DNA from: Algoriphagus hitonicola
GTDB taxonomy: Bacteria > Bacteroidota > Bacteroidia > Cytophagales > Cyclobacteriaceae
Length of the DNA: 39,611 nucleotides
Direction: 5' to 3'
NCBI RefSeq assembly: GCF_900113375.1
Contig: NZ_FOPC01000020.1
Span: 1-39,611, forward strand
Shown piece by piece: positions 15,109 to 23,263 of this stretch. The position numbers and the translations under genes were made by a program. The notes under the pieces were generated by a model. The model was given only the letters and a program-made list of their open reading frames with translations, was not told the origin of the DNA and ran no database searches. The stretch's first letter is position 1. The number at the start of each line of letters is the position of its first letter.

Positions 15109-16707
15109 ATGAAAAAACTCAATTTCTTCTTTTTCGCTTTCTTTATCGCAAGTGTTTCATTTGCACAGTCTTATTTTGAGGATGGGCTTTCGGCCGAGTG
15201 GCACCGGAGCAGAAGAGATTCTCTAAGGGCGATGATGCCGGCCAACAGTATGGCTATTTTATTTAACAATCCGGTAAAGAATCGCTCCAATGATGTGGAT
15301 TTTATTTATCATCCCAACACCGATTTTTATTACTTAACCGGATTGAGAGAGCCCAATGCGGCATTGATTATTTTTTCAGAAAAAAGAACAATCGATAATG
15401 TCCAAGCAGACGAATTGATCTATGTGCAAGCCCGTGATCCTCGGGCAGAAATGTGGAATGGGAAGCGTCTGGGTGTAGAAGGGGTTCAAGAAAAGCTAGG
15501 ATTTGAGAATGCCTATTTATACGAGGAGTTTGGGACGACCCCCGTATTGAATTTTGATGATTTTGATAAACTCCTGACGTTTAACCTGTCTCAGGATATC
15601 GAGGGAAGTAGCTCCAATAGTGGACTGAAAAAAATGATCAGCGAATTCAAAAAAGGATCCAATTATCCCCAGGAAATTTCTGAGGTCAAATTGCAAATGT
15701 ATCAGATGATCCGGGCCACGGATATCGAAAACTCAGCTAATGTCGCCCAGATTATTGGAAGATATCGAAACCGCTATCCTGAAGTGGCCAATGATCAGGT
15801 GCTCAAGGATTTTTTGGAAGCTGATAGTCCAGAAAAACGAATGGAAGTGCGTGAAAAAGTCCCGCAAAATAAAACAGACATTTTTGCACTTTCTCAAATG
15901 ATGGATGTGCTGAGGGAAGTCAAAACCAAAGAGGAAATTAAATTGCTTACCAAAGCAGCAAAAATCTCTGCAATTGGTCAGATAGAAGTGATGAAAGCCA
16001 CAAAACCGGGAATGTCCGAGCGGGAAATCCAAGGGATCCATGAATTCATTTACAAGCGCTATGGTGCAGAAAATGTGGGCTATCCTTCTATTGTGGGTGG
16101 AGGAAATAATGGCTGCATTCTCCACTACATCGACAATGATATGAAACATATCAGCGAGCGTTTGATTCTCATGGACCTGGGCGCAGAATGGCGTGGATAT
16201 ACCGCAGACGTCACCCGCACTATTCCCGTTTCTGGAAAATTCAATGCGGAAGAAAAAGCAATTTATGAACTGGTTTTAAAATCACAGGAAGCAGGAATTG
16301 CGCTTTGCAAACCAGGAGTTGAGTTTGGAGAGATTGGTCGCGTGACCCGTGAAATCATCGACCAAGGACTTGCAGAACTTGGAATTATCAAAGAAGATCA
16401 GCGCCATAATTATTTTCCCCATGGAACCAGTCATCATTTGGGATTGGATGTCCATGATCGCGGTGGCTATGGACCGCTCAAAGAAGGCGTGATACTCACC
16501 GTGGAGCCGGGAATCTACATACCGGAGGGAAGTGACTGCGACCCAAAATGGTGGGGTATTGCCGTGAGAATTGAGGACGATATTTTAGTGACCAGCGGAG
16601 ATCCGGTCAATCTTTCAGGTGATGCCCCTCGCTCTGTGGCCAGTGTAGAGCAAATGATGCGGATCCCGAGTGTCTTGGAAAATTGGGTTCTGCCTGAAAT
16701 CGATTAA
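15109..16707 (+). CDS. Secreted aminopeptidase P family protein (M24)
   Basis: A 532-residue protein with a signal peptide (about 1-20, ending SFAQ). The N-terminal aminopeptidase-P domain has RDSLRAMMPANSMAILFNN and PNTDFYYLTGL. The C-terminal pita-bread M24 domain supplies the two-metal ligands: the Asp pair of LMDLGAEWRGYTADVTRT, His of FPHGTSHHLGLDVHD, Glu of VEPGIYIP and Glu of VRIEDD. It removes N-terminal residues before proline, here outside the cytoplasm. The first ATG before the signal peptide is the only sensible start. The next gene begins 36 nt downstream inside a separate repeat-bounded unit. Confidence 0.93.
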   Translation: MKKLNFFFFAFFIASVSFAQSYFEDGLSAEWHRSRRDSLRAMMPANSMAILFNNPVKNRSNDVDFIYHPNTDFYYLTGLREPNAALIIFSEKRTIDNVQADELIYVQARDPRAEMWNGKRLGVEGVQEKLGFENAYLYEEFGTTPVLNFDDFDKLLTFNLSQDIEGSSSNSGLKKMISEFKKGSNYPQEISEVKLQMYQMIRATDIENSANVAQIIGRYRNRYPEVANDQVLKDFLEADSPEKRMEVREKVPQNKTDIFALSQMMDVLREVKTKEEIKLLTKAAKISAIGQIEVMKATKPGMSEREIQGIHEFIYKRYGAENVGYPSIVGGGNNGCILHYIDNDMKHISERLILMDLGAEWRGYTADVTRTIPVSGKFNAEEKAIYELVLKSQEAGIALCKPGVEFGEIGRVTREIIDQGLAELGIIKEDQRHNYFPHGTSHHLGLDVHDRGGYGPLKEGVILTVEPGIYIPEGSDCDPKWWGIAVRIEDDILVTSGDPVNLSGDAPRSVASVEQMMRIPSVLENWVLPEID

Positions 16708-16710
16708 TTT

Positions 16711-16738
16711 CTCCCGCAAAGAGGCAAAGAAGCAAAGA
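16711..16738. repeat. Left inverted repeat flanking the GxxExxY gene
   Basis: This 28-nt sequence matches the reverse complement of 17165-17192 at 23 of 28 positions, and the outer 12 nt (CTCCCGCAAAGA) are identical. It consists of GCAAAGA-type units and lies just before the GxxExxY start at 16744. Confidence 0.7.
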
Positions 16739-16743
16739 GAAAT

Positions 16744-17091
16744 ATGAAACTGACAGAAAATCAAATTTCGAAACTAATCCTTGATTCGGCCTTTGAAATA
16801 TATTTTAAACTAGGTCCTGGTTTATTAGAGTCCATCTATGAGAGAATCCTTGCAATTGAATTAAGGAAAAAGGGGCTATTGGTAGAAACTCAAGTTCCAA
16901 TTTCTGTTAATTGGAAGGGAGTAGAAGTTGGTATTGGATATCGAGGAGACCTTCTGGTAAATGATCTTGTGTTAATTGAATTGAAATCTGTAGAGAATGT
17001 ATTACCAGTTCATGCCAAACAGCTTAAAACTTATCTGAAGATTTTAGACCTCAGACTTGGCTTACTCATCAATTTCAATGAAATTGGTTAA
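16744..17091 (+). CDS. GxxExxY protein (PDDEXK_3), frameshifted 3' end
   Basis: A 115-residue protein of the GxxExxY family (PF13366): GLLESIYERILAIELRKKG, then the nuclease-like core GYRGDLLVNDLVLIELKSVE and HAKQLKTYLKIL. The reading frame stops at 17089-17091, after LLINFNEIG. In the +1 frame from 17084 the expected family tail continues as LVNGITRVVNNFND to a TGA at 17126-17128. A one-base deletion near 17080-17086 therefore truncated the last residues. The core is intact, so some function may remain. The gene sits between 28-nt inverted repeats. The function of the family is unknown. Confidence 0.85.
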   Translation: MKLTENQISKLILDSAFEIYFKLGPGLLESIYERILAIELRKKGLLVETQVPISVNWKGVEVGIGYRGDLLVNDLVLIELKSVENVLPVHAKQLKTYLKILDLRLGLLINFNEIG

Positions 17092-17164
17092 TGGAATAAC
17101 TAGAGTCGTTAATAACTTTAACGACTGAAAAATATGTGATTTAAAGTTGACCTTAAGTATATTT

Positions 17165-17192
17165 TCTTTGCACCTCAGCGTCTTTGCGGGAG
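17165..17192. repeat. Right inverted repeat flanking the GxxExxY gene
   Basis: This is the partner of 16711-16738 in inverted orientation (23/28 matches). It ends 3 nt before the stop codon (17196) of the opposite-strand gene, consistent with insertion at a gene end. Confidence 0.7.
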
Positions 17193-17195
17193 GCC

Positions 17196-17843
17196 TTAAT
17201 CCCTGCTCCGCAAATCACCCCGTTTAATCGAACGGATAAACTGACCCCAAGCAAAAGGATCCAATAATCGCAGCGGTCTAGGCCCGTAGAGATCTTGATT
17301 TTGAATCATTTGTCCCTGTTGGAAGGTACGGAAGTTCTCATTACCCGAAGCTGGCATCTGTTCAGCCCATCGGAGCAGCATTTCAGGGCTCATGTTGGCG
17401 CGGCTAATGGACATCGGATCGACGACATTCAGCGCAAGGACAGCCTCTTTGAATTCTTTTTCGCTGGGATAAGGCATTACTTCGATTTCTGCCAAGGCGA
17501 TTTCATCCACTTCCATGGTTAGGATTAGGCTGATTTTGTCAGATTCCATGTTTTCTGGCACTTTGAACGTCTGTCGTTTCAAGCCAATAAAACTGAAAAT
17601 GATGCTATCCCCCTCCAAAACCGGCATGGAAAAATATCCATATCGCCCGCTGCTCGTACCCCGGCCTTTTTTAGGAACGTAAATATTTACACCCGGCACG
17701 GCATCGGTACTGTCGGCATTTAAAATAATTCCAGAAAGCTGAATGACCTTTTTGTCGATTTCTGTTTGAGCCTGAACTTCACCGATATTAATCAAAAGGA
17801 ATGAAAGGAAGGCGGCAGCAAGGTATAAAATTGGATTCTTCAC
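17196..17843 (-). CDS. Carboxypeptidase-regulatory-like domain protein
   Basis: A 215-residue exported protein. The signal peptide covers about 1-25 (ending EVQAQ). Next comes a CarboxypepD_reg-like beta-sandwich (about 33-110) with LSGIILNADSTDAVPGVNIYVPKKGRGTSSGRYGYFSMPVLEGDSIIFSFIGL features, as found at the front of SusC/TonB-dependent proteins. The remaining 100 residues are not recognisable and contain no TonB barrel. It is a stand-alone member of a Bacteroidota family, probably periplasmic or on the outer membrane. Function unknown. Confidence 0.75.
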   Translation of the reverse strand: MKNPILYLAAAFLSFLLINIGEVQAQTEIDKKVIQLSGIILNADSTDAVPGVNIYVPKKGRGTSSGRYGYFSMPVLEGDSIIFSFIGLKRQTFKVPENMESDKISLILTMEVDEIALAEIEVMPYPSEKEFKEAVLALNVVDPMSISRANMSPEMLLRWAEQMPASGNENFRTFQQGQMIQNQDLYGPRPLRLLDPFAWGQFIRSIKRGDLRSRD

Positions 17844-17950
17844 GAATTTGTAACTAATTGGTTTGCCAAAAGTTGGCTTTTTGGAATCTTAATAGCCTAA
17901 TTTCGGGTGTTTTTTTAAATTCACCAGTAAATCTTGGTTAAAACTTACTA

Positions 17951-18334
17951 ATGCGACTCAAAAATATCAGTTTAAATTATGGATTGCGAATTTTCAAAGC
18001 GTTAGGTGAAGAACCCCGTGTCCGAATTATTCATTTATTGATGTTAAATAAGGAATTGTCCATTTCTGATTTAGAGCATATTTTGGATTTTACCCAGACC
18101 AAAACTAGCCGTCATTTGATTTACTTAAAAAATGCGGGACTTTTGGGAAGCCGACGCGTAGACCAATGGATGTTTTATTACATTTTAGAAGAGTATCTGG
18201 AAATCATTCATCAGATTTTTAAGTTTATTCAAAAGGACCCCAATTTGATTCGGGATCAGGAAACTTTCGAAATCCTCAAATCCAATCGTGAATTGGCCAT
18301 CAATAAAATTCAGAATAATCAATACCGTCGTTAA
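17951..18334 (+). CDS. ArsR-family winged-helix transcriptional regulator
   Basis: A 127-residue protein with an ArsR-type winged helix: LRIFKALGEEPRVRIIHLLMLNKELSISDLEHIL, recognition-helix region FTQTKTSRHLIYLKNAGLLGSRRVDQWMFYYIL. No CxC-type metal site is seen, so metal sensing is not indicated. It is followed after 5 nt by the HAD nucleotidase gene, suggesting co-transcription. The target genes are not evident. Confidence 0.85.
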   Translation: MRLKNISLNYGLRIFKALGEEPRVRIIHLLMLNKELSISDLEHILDFTQTKTSRHLIYLKNAGLLGSRRVDQWMFYYILEEYLEIIHQIFKFIQKDPNLIRDQETFEILKSNRELAINKIQNNQYRR

Positions 18335-18339
18335 AATCT

Positions 18340-19035
18340 TTGAAAACTTACCAACACCTCTTCTTCGACCTGGATCATACCCTCTGGGATTATGATCGAA
18401 ATGTCACTGAATCCTTAACGGAATTATATAATCACTACCAACTTATCGAACTTGGAATCCCCACTTTTGAAAAATTCTTTGAAGCATTTCATGCCGTCAA
18501 TTTTCAGCTTTGGGATTGGTATAATGTCGGAAATATCGACAAAATCAATCTCCGAAAGGAACGTTTCCCCAGGATTTTTACCCATGCCGGAGGACGAGCT
18601 GAGGCCATTCCTCTGGAATTTGAAGAGGATTTTATGCATCGTACTTCGTCCAAGCCTCATGTTTTTCCATATTCAAAGGAAATTCTGGGCTATTTAAAAG
18701 CGAAATATAAAGTCCATGTAATCACCAATGGATTCAATGAATCTCAAGCAAAGAAAATGAAGTACTCAGGTTTGGATGTTTTTTTTGATTTGGTTGTGAC
18801 TTCCGAAACTACCGGACACAAGAAACCGGATCCACGAATATTTCACTATGCCATGGATCAATTGAAAACAAAAGCCCAAAACTGTCTCATGATCGGTGAC
18901 AATCCCCAATCGGATATTTTGGGTGCCCAGCGGGCCGAGATCGATCAGGTGTATTTCAATCCTGAGGGAAAAGTTTCAGATATTTTACCAACCTACGAAA
19001 TCAAGCACCTTCAGGAGCTGGAGACACTTTTGTAA
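18340..19035 (+). CDS. HAD superfamily YjjG-like pyrimidine nucleotidase
   Basis: A 231-residue protein. HAD motif I is FFDLDHTLWDYDRN, motif II is VITNGFN, motif III is the Lys of GHKKPDP, and motif IV is MIGDNPQSDILGAQ. The motifs and length match the YjjG group, which dephosphorylates noncanonical pyrimidine nucleotides. The start is a TTG, 5 nt after the ArsR stop, chosen because it places the first residues (KTYQHLFFDLD) exactly as in relatives. No ATG is available at this end. Cytoplasmic. Confidence 0.85.
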   Translation: MKTYQHLFFDLDHTLWDYDRNVTESLTELYNHYQLIELGIPTFEKFFEAFHAVNFQLWDWYNVGNIDKINLRKERFPRIFTHAGGRAEAIPLEFEEDFMHRTSSKPHVFPYSKEILGYLKAKYKVHVITNGFNESQAKKMKYSGLDVFFDLVVTSETTGHKKPDPRIFHYAMDQLKTKAQNCLMIGDNPQSDILGAQRAEIDQVYFNPEGKVSDILPTYEIKHLQELETLL

Positions 19036-19106
19036 GCCAAATCACTGTCCTTTCGGGCTGGAAATCTTATCTTTGAAATTCAGAATTCACATAAACTCCA
19101 AATAGA

Positions 19107-20741
19107 ATGTTAAAAGGTTTTTTCAACGTGCCCACTCCGGTCAATGAGCCGGTGAAATCCTATGCTCCGGGTAGCCCTGAGCGAAAAGAGTTACAAACAA
19201 AACTTGCCGAATTACGGGCCACTCAGGTGGATATTCCCATGTATATTGGCAGTGAGGAAGTCCGCACCGGAAAAACGAGACAGCTTTCTCCACCCCATGA
19301 TCATCAGCATATATTGGGACATTTTCATGAGGGGGATGCTTCTCATGTCGAGCAGGCAATCAATGCCGCTTTGGGAGCAAAAGAAGCTTGGGAAAGCTTG
19401 GAATGGGAGCAGCGAGCCGCAATTTTCCTAAAAGCAGCTGATTTGCTTGCAGGGCCCTATCGGGCAAAAATCAATGCCGCGACCATGCTTGGACAATCCA
19501 AAAATGCCTTTCAAGCAGAAATCGATGCAGCTTGTGAATTCATCGATTTTCTACGGTTCAATGTGAAGTACATGACTGAAATCTATTCCCAGCAGCCGCC
19601 TGTTTCAGGAAACGGAGTTTGGAATAGATTGGAGCAAAGACCTCTTGAAGGATTCGTTTTTGCCTTGACGCCATTTAATTTTACGGCGATTGCAGGTAAT
19701 CTGCCCACTTCCGCCGCCATGATGGGGAATACCGTGGTATGGAAACCCGCCTACACGCAGATTTATTCTGCCAATGTGCTTATGGAAGTTTTCAGAGAAG
19801 CGGGAGTTCCAGATGGCGTGATTAATTTGATTTATGTGGACGGACCAACGGCCGGGGATATCATCTTCAAGCATCCGGATTTTGCGGGAATTCACTTTAC
19901 AGGTTCTACGGGCGTATTCCAGCATATTTGGAAAACCATCGGGGAAAATATCAAGCTTTATAAATCTTATCCGAGAATCGTGGGTGAAACCGGGGGCAAA
20001 GATTTTGTCCTTGCACACAAATCGGCGGATGCAAAAGCGGTGGCTGTAGGTTTGGTTCGAGGGGCATTTGAATACCAAGGTCAGAAATGTTCCGCAGCGT
20101 CTAGAGCCTATATCCCTTCCAACCTTTGGGATGATGTAAAAAAATACATGCTCGAGGATCTTGCTTCCCTCAAAATGGGCGGTACGGAAGATTTCACCAA
20201 TTTTATTAATGCGGTAATCGACGAAAAGGCCTTTGACAAAATCGCCAAGTATATAGATAATGCAAGGGCTGCGGAAGGTGTGGAAATCATCGCCGGGGGA
20301 AATTATGACAAGTCCAAAGGTTACTTCATCGAGCCAACCGTCATCCTGACTCAAGACCCGATGTACACAACCATGTGTGAGGAGATTTTTGGTCCGGTTT
20401 TGACCATTTATGTTTACAATTCAGAGCATTTCGAAACCGTATTGGAATTGGTGGATCAGACTTCTCCTTATGCCTTGACCGGGGCTGTTTTCTCTCAGGA
20501 TCGCTATGCAATCGAATTGGCTACGCGAAAGCTAAGAAATGCTGCGGGCAACTTCTATATCAATGACAAGCCTACCGGAGCCGTCGTGGGTCAACAGCCA
20601 TTCGGAGGAGCAAGAGCATCCGGTACCAATGACAAGGCCGGCTCGATGATCAATTTGCTTCGCTGGGTTTCTCCACGCACCATCAAGGAAACCTTTGTGT
20701 CTCCCACGGATTATCGATACCCGTTTTTGGGAAAAGACTAA
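19107..20741 (+). CDS. pruA: L-glutamate gamma-semialdehyde (1-pyrroline-5-carboxylate) dehydrogenase
   Basis: A 544-residue aldehyde dehydrogenase. The N-terminus (FFNVPTPVNEPVKSYAPGSPER) and length match stand-alone P5C dehydrogenases, which oxidise glutamate semialdehyde to glutamate in proline breakdown. The catalytic Glu is in GETGGKD, and the catalytic Cys328 in FEYQGQKCSAASRAY. The C-terminus contains NDKPTGAVVGQQPFGGARASG. The substrate-specific call rests on overall similarity to this subgroup. No proline dehydrogenase is present nearby. Cytoplasmic. Confidence 0.93.
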   Translation: MLKGFFNVPTPVNEPVKSYAPGSPERKELQTKLAELRATQVDIPMYIGSEEVRTGKTRQLSPPHDHQHILGHFHEGDASHVEQAINAALGAKEAWESLEWEQRAAIFLKAADLLAGPYRAKINAATMLGQSKNAFQAEIDAACEFIDFLRFNVKYMTEIYSQQPPVSGNGVWNRLEQRPLEGFVFALTPFNFTAIAGNLPTSAAMMGNTVVWKPAYTQIYSANVLMEVFREAGVPDGVINLIYVDGPTAGDIIFKHPDFAGIHFTGSTGVFQHIWKTIGENIKLYKSYPRIVGETGGKDFVLAHKSADAKAVAVGLVRGAFEYQGQKCSAASRAYIPSNLWDDVKKYMLEDLASLKMGGTEDFTNFINAVIDEKAFDKIAKYIDNARAAEGVEIIAGGNYDKSKGYFIEPTVILTQDPMYTTMCEEIFGPVLTIYVYNSEHFETVLELVDQTSPYALTGAVFSQDRYAIELATRKLRNAAGNFYINDKPTGAVVGQQPFGGARASGTNDKAGSMINLLRWVSPRTIKETFVSPTDYRYPFLGKD

Positions 20742-20743
20742 TT

Positions 20744-20781
20744 GACCTTTGGGTCCCGAAAAGTATCGGGACCCAAAGGTC
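20744..20781. repeat. Perfect 16-bp palindromic stem-loop
   Basis: GACCTTTGGGTCCCGA (20744-20759) and its exact reverse complement (20766-20781) surround a 6-nt loop, starting 2 nt after the P5C dehydrogenase stop. It may act in termination, but there is no strong T run. It shares the TCCCGA core with palindromes at 837-862 and 20848-20878, so it is probably part of a dispersed repeat. Confidence 0.7.
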
Positions 20782-20847
20782 TGATTGATACAAAACATTC
20801 AAGTTTCGAAAACCTTCAAAGTCTCAAAGACCTCAACGGTTTCGATA

Positions 20848-20890
20848 GCCTCGGTCCCGATAAAATCGGGATCGGGGCTTTTGTTTTTTT
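20848..20890 (+). terminator. TCCCGAT-core hairpin with T tail
   Basis: The stem centres on TCCCGAT (20855-20861) and ATCGGGA (20865-20871), extends imperfectly to 20848-20878, and is followed by a T-rich run. It lies 107 nt after the P5C dehydrogenase gene and before the DUF4221 gene. Confidence 0.6.
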
Positions 20891-20935
20891 AGTAATTAAA
20901 TTTTATTAGTTTTCCTATGAGGAAAAAGTAAGCTT

Positions 20936-22117
20936 ATGAAAAATATATCGTTGGTACTTCTAGTTTTTGGATTATTCTCTTGCGAAACAGTGAGCGAGAA
21001 GGATATATACCTTGGGAAATTGGAGGAATTAATTATTGAAGATTTTTCAATCAAAAAAGATTCCTTGACCAAATCCATTCATAATATCCGCGTCGTCAAA
21101 GATGAAAAAAATGAATTTATCGTGACTACTGCCTCAGCTCTTCAATTTAAAGGATGGTCATTCATTTTTCGGAGTACCCAAACAGGGGAAGAGGTTTATC
21201 GAATAGAAATTCCCAATGAAGGACCGAATTCTATGAAGGGAGGGATTTGGGTTAATTATTTAGATTCTCCAGAAAAATTACTGATTGTAAGCTCAGTTGG
21301 AGAAATTGGAGAGTACGATAAAAATGGTGTTAAAAAAGTTGTCAATACAACTCTGAAGTCCTACAGAGAAGAAAAAGTTTATTTTCCGATTAGTAATAGT
21401 AAGGAAATAGCGAATTTAATTAATGCAAAATTCCAATTATCATTAAATCCAAATCATGCGGTTAATTGGAAAGAATTGCCTGGTCCAGGAGAAATGCGAT
21501 CGGAGTTCCCTCTTGACTTTCGAGAATGGATTATTGCGGTGGATTTGGAAACTGGTGAAATTGAGAAAAGTGATTTTTCAATTCCTACCGGCTATGAGCA
21601 GTTTAAGTATGACCTAACCTCCACAAGGCTTTTTGGTGATTGGGACAAAAAGCGAAATTTATTTTATTTAGTTTGGCCAGGGTCTCCAGAAATTTATTTG
21701 CTTGATGGGATTGAATTAAAGAAAAAATTGGTTCCAATGACTAGCCAAGATTTCAATTATTTACCAACTGAAACCATTCCATGGGGCGATAATTTTACTG
21801 TTTGGGCCTTGCCTAAAGAAGCTTCGCGAAATATTTTTCTAATTTATGATGAGCATAGAGATCTGATTTTGAAATGCGCCAAAATCAATGAGTCTGGAGC
21901 AGGGGAGACAAAATTTGAGCGGACGAAACATTATGTGCTGTCTGTTTACACTGGAGATTGGAGGCCTTTGGGTGAGTATTTGTTTGACTTCGAATCCGAG
22001 TTGGATTTGGAAAATTGGTTTTTGACTTCTCAGGGACTTTTTATCAACAAACCCGAGCAAAAATCAGAAGATGAGTATGAGTTTTATAAGATCGATTTGA
22101 GACGATTCGCGAATTGA
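20936..22117 (+). CDS. DUF4221-like lipoprotein
   Basis: A 393-residue protein with a short signal peptide and lipobox around LFSCE (Cys16). The rest is beta-rich with repeated hydrophobic/aromatic strands (WSFIFRSTQTGEEVYRIEI, EWIIAVDLETGEIEKSDF, WDKKRNLFYLVWPG, NIFLIYDEHRDLILKC) suggesting a propeller. The pattern resembles DUF4221/6-bladed-propeller lipoproteins common in Cyclobacteriaceae, which are of unknown function. It is more AT-rich in base use than its neighbours and stands alone between palindromes. The family name is tentative. Confidence 0.6.
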   Translation: MKNISLVLLVFGLFSCETVSEKDIYLGKLEELIIEDFSIKKDSLTKSIHNIRVVKDEKNEFIVTTASALQFKGWSFIFRSTQTGEEVYRIEIPNEGPNSMKGGIWVNYLDSPEKLLIVSSVGEIGEYDKNGVKKVVNTTLKSYREEKVYFPISNSKEIANLINAKFQLSLNPNHAVNWKELPGPGEMRSEFPLDFREWIIAVDLETGEIEKSDFSIPTGYEQFKYDLTSTRLFGDWDKKRNLFYLVWPGSPEIYLLDGIELKKKLVPMTSQDFNYLPTETIPWGDNFTVWALPKEASRNIFLIYDEHRDLILKCAKINESGAGETKFERTKHYVLSVYTGDWRPLGEYLFDFESELDLENWFLTSQGLFINKPEQKSEDEYEFYKIDLRRFAN

Positions 22118-22122
22118 CCTTT

Positions 22123-22161
22123 GAGGTTTCTAAAACCTCGGGAATTTTCCGGGGCTTTTTT
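22123..22161 (+). terminator. Terminator after the DUF4221 gene
   Basis: The stem GAGGTTT/AAAACCTC (22123-22139) is followed by a second imperfect CGGGAA/TTCCGGGG hairpin and a T run near 22155-22161. Together they form a plausible termination region. Confidence 0.55.
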
Positions 22162-22221
22162 GTACAAAAAAACGGCTGAATCTCCCCAGCCGCTCGTAAA
22201 TCTAAAATCGTAATTCGTAAA

Positions 22222-22968
22222 TCAAGTATACATCGCTCCATTCACATGGATCACCTGACCCGAAATGTAAGTACTCATATTTGAACCCAAGAATACACAC
22301 ACGTCGGCGATTTCCTCCGGTTTGCCTCCGCGCTTCATCGGGATGGCATCTCTCCATCCTTGCACGGTTTTTTCGTCCAAAACTTCCGTCATTTCAGTTT
22401 CGATAAATCCCGGTGCCACGGCATTGCAGCGAATATTTCTAGAACCTAGCTCCAAAGCAACAGATTTTGTAAACCCGATGATTCCTGCCTTCGAGGCCGC
22501 ATAGTTGGCCTGTCCCGCATTTCCTTTTGCGCCAACGACTGAAGTCATATTGATGATGGAGCCTGATTTGGCTTTCATCATGGTGCGGGTTGCCGCTTTG
22601 ACGGTATTGAAGCAGGATTTTAGGTTTACATTCATGATTTCATCCCAGGATTCCTCGGTCATTCTCATTAAGAGATTGTCCCGCGTGATGCCGGCATTAT
22701 TGATCAATATGTCCAAACCGCCAAATTCACTGACCACATGAGTGATTAATTCTTCGGCGGCTTGAAAATCTGAAGCATCGGAGCGATAGCCTTTGGCTTT
22801 GATGCCAAATTCGGCCAGCTCAGATTCCAATGCCTGACCTTTTTCTACAGAGGATAAAAATGTAAATGCCACGTTGGCGCCTTCCTGAGCAAATCGGACG
22901 GCAATGGCTCTTCCGATTCCCTTGGATGCACCGGTGATTAAGGCTGTTTTTCCTGAAAGTAAACCCAT
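22222..22968 (-). CDS. fabG: 3-oxoacyl-[acyl-carrier-protein] reductase
   Basis: A 248-residue short-chain dehydrogenase. It has the TGASKGIGRA cofactor motif, NNAGITRDNLLMRM, the catalytic Ser of MTSVVG, and the Tyr/Lys of YAASKAG, with NAVAPGFIETEMTE and the FabG ending SGQVIHVNGAMYT. It reduces 3-ketoacyl-ACP to 3-hydroxyacyl-ACP in fatty acid synthesis, using NADPH. Other fab genes are not next to it, so the assignment to primary fatty acid synthesis rests on sequence. Cytoplasmic. Confidence 0.92.
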   Translation of the reverse strand: MGLLSGKTALITGASKGIGRAIAVRFAQEGANVAFTFLSSVEKGQALESELAEFGIKAKGYRSDASDFQAAEELITHVVSEFGGLDILINNAGITRDNLLMRMTEESWDEIMNVNLKSCFNTVKAATRTMMKAKSGSIINMTSVVGAKGNAGQANYAASKAGIIGFTKSVALELGSRNIRCNAVAPGFIETEMTEVLDEKTVQGWRDAIPMKRGGKPEEIADVCVFLGSNMSTYISGQVIHVNGAMYT

Positions 22969-22991
22969 GTATTTTTAAATTTTGATTCTGT

Positions 22992-22999
22992 CAAAATTA
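22992..22999 (-). promoter_or_regulatory. fabG promoter -7 box
   Basis: The minus strand reads TAATTTTG, matching TAnnTTTG, about 24 nt upstream of the fabG start. The -33 element is weak. Confidence 0.45.
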
Positions 23000-23219
23000 G
23001 AAAAAAAGACAGAAGATTCAGGTTTCATCATTTATTCAATTCCTTTTTGCTTGATTTTCAATGAATAAAACTGTGAAATTTTACGAAAGGAAAATATTGA
23101 AATAAGAATTTTATCTTTCTCGGTTATTTATTCGGTGGATCAAAATTTAGGCTTGAGGAACTATCAATAATTGATCTTTAGACTGTTCTGACCAAATTTT
23201 TTTCTGAATTCAAAAGGCC

Positions 23220-23227
23220 TATTTTTG
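23220..23227 (+). promoter_or_regulatory. lpdA promoter -7 box
   Basis: TATTTTTG matches the Bacteroidota TAnnTTTG consensus, 37 nt before the lpdA start. A T-rich stretch stands at the -33 position. The remainder of the 295-nt gap (22969-23263) is AT-rich and shows no gene. Confidence 0.5.
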
Positions 23228-23263
23228 CATAGTTTCAATTCGTTATTAACTAAGAATAAAAAT

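Noticed and set aside
17101..17160. Possible separate small gene after the GxxExxY stop
   Set aside because: The coding-looking residues are explained as the frameshifted tail of the GxxExxY protein and no start codon with a ribosome site is present.
19605..20354. 249-residue open frame on the minus strand inside pruA
   Set aside because: It lies antisense to a clearly conserved dehydrogenase, has no recognisable motif, and its composition mirrors the codon bias of the gene on the other strand.
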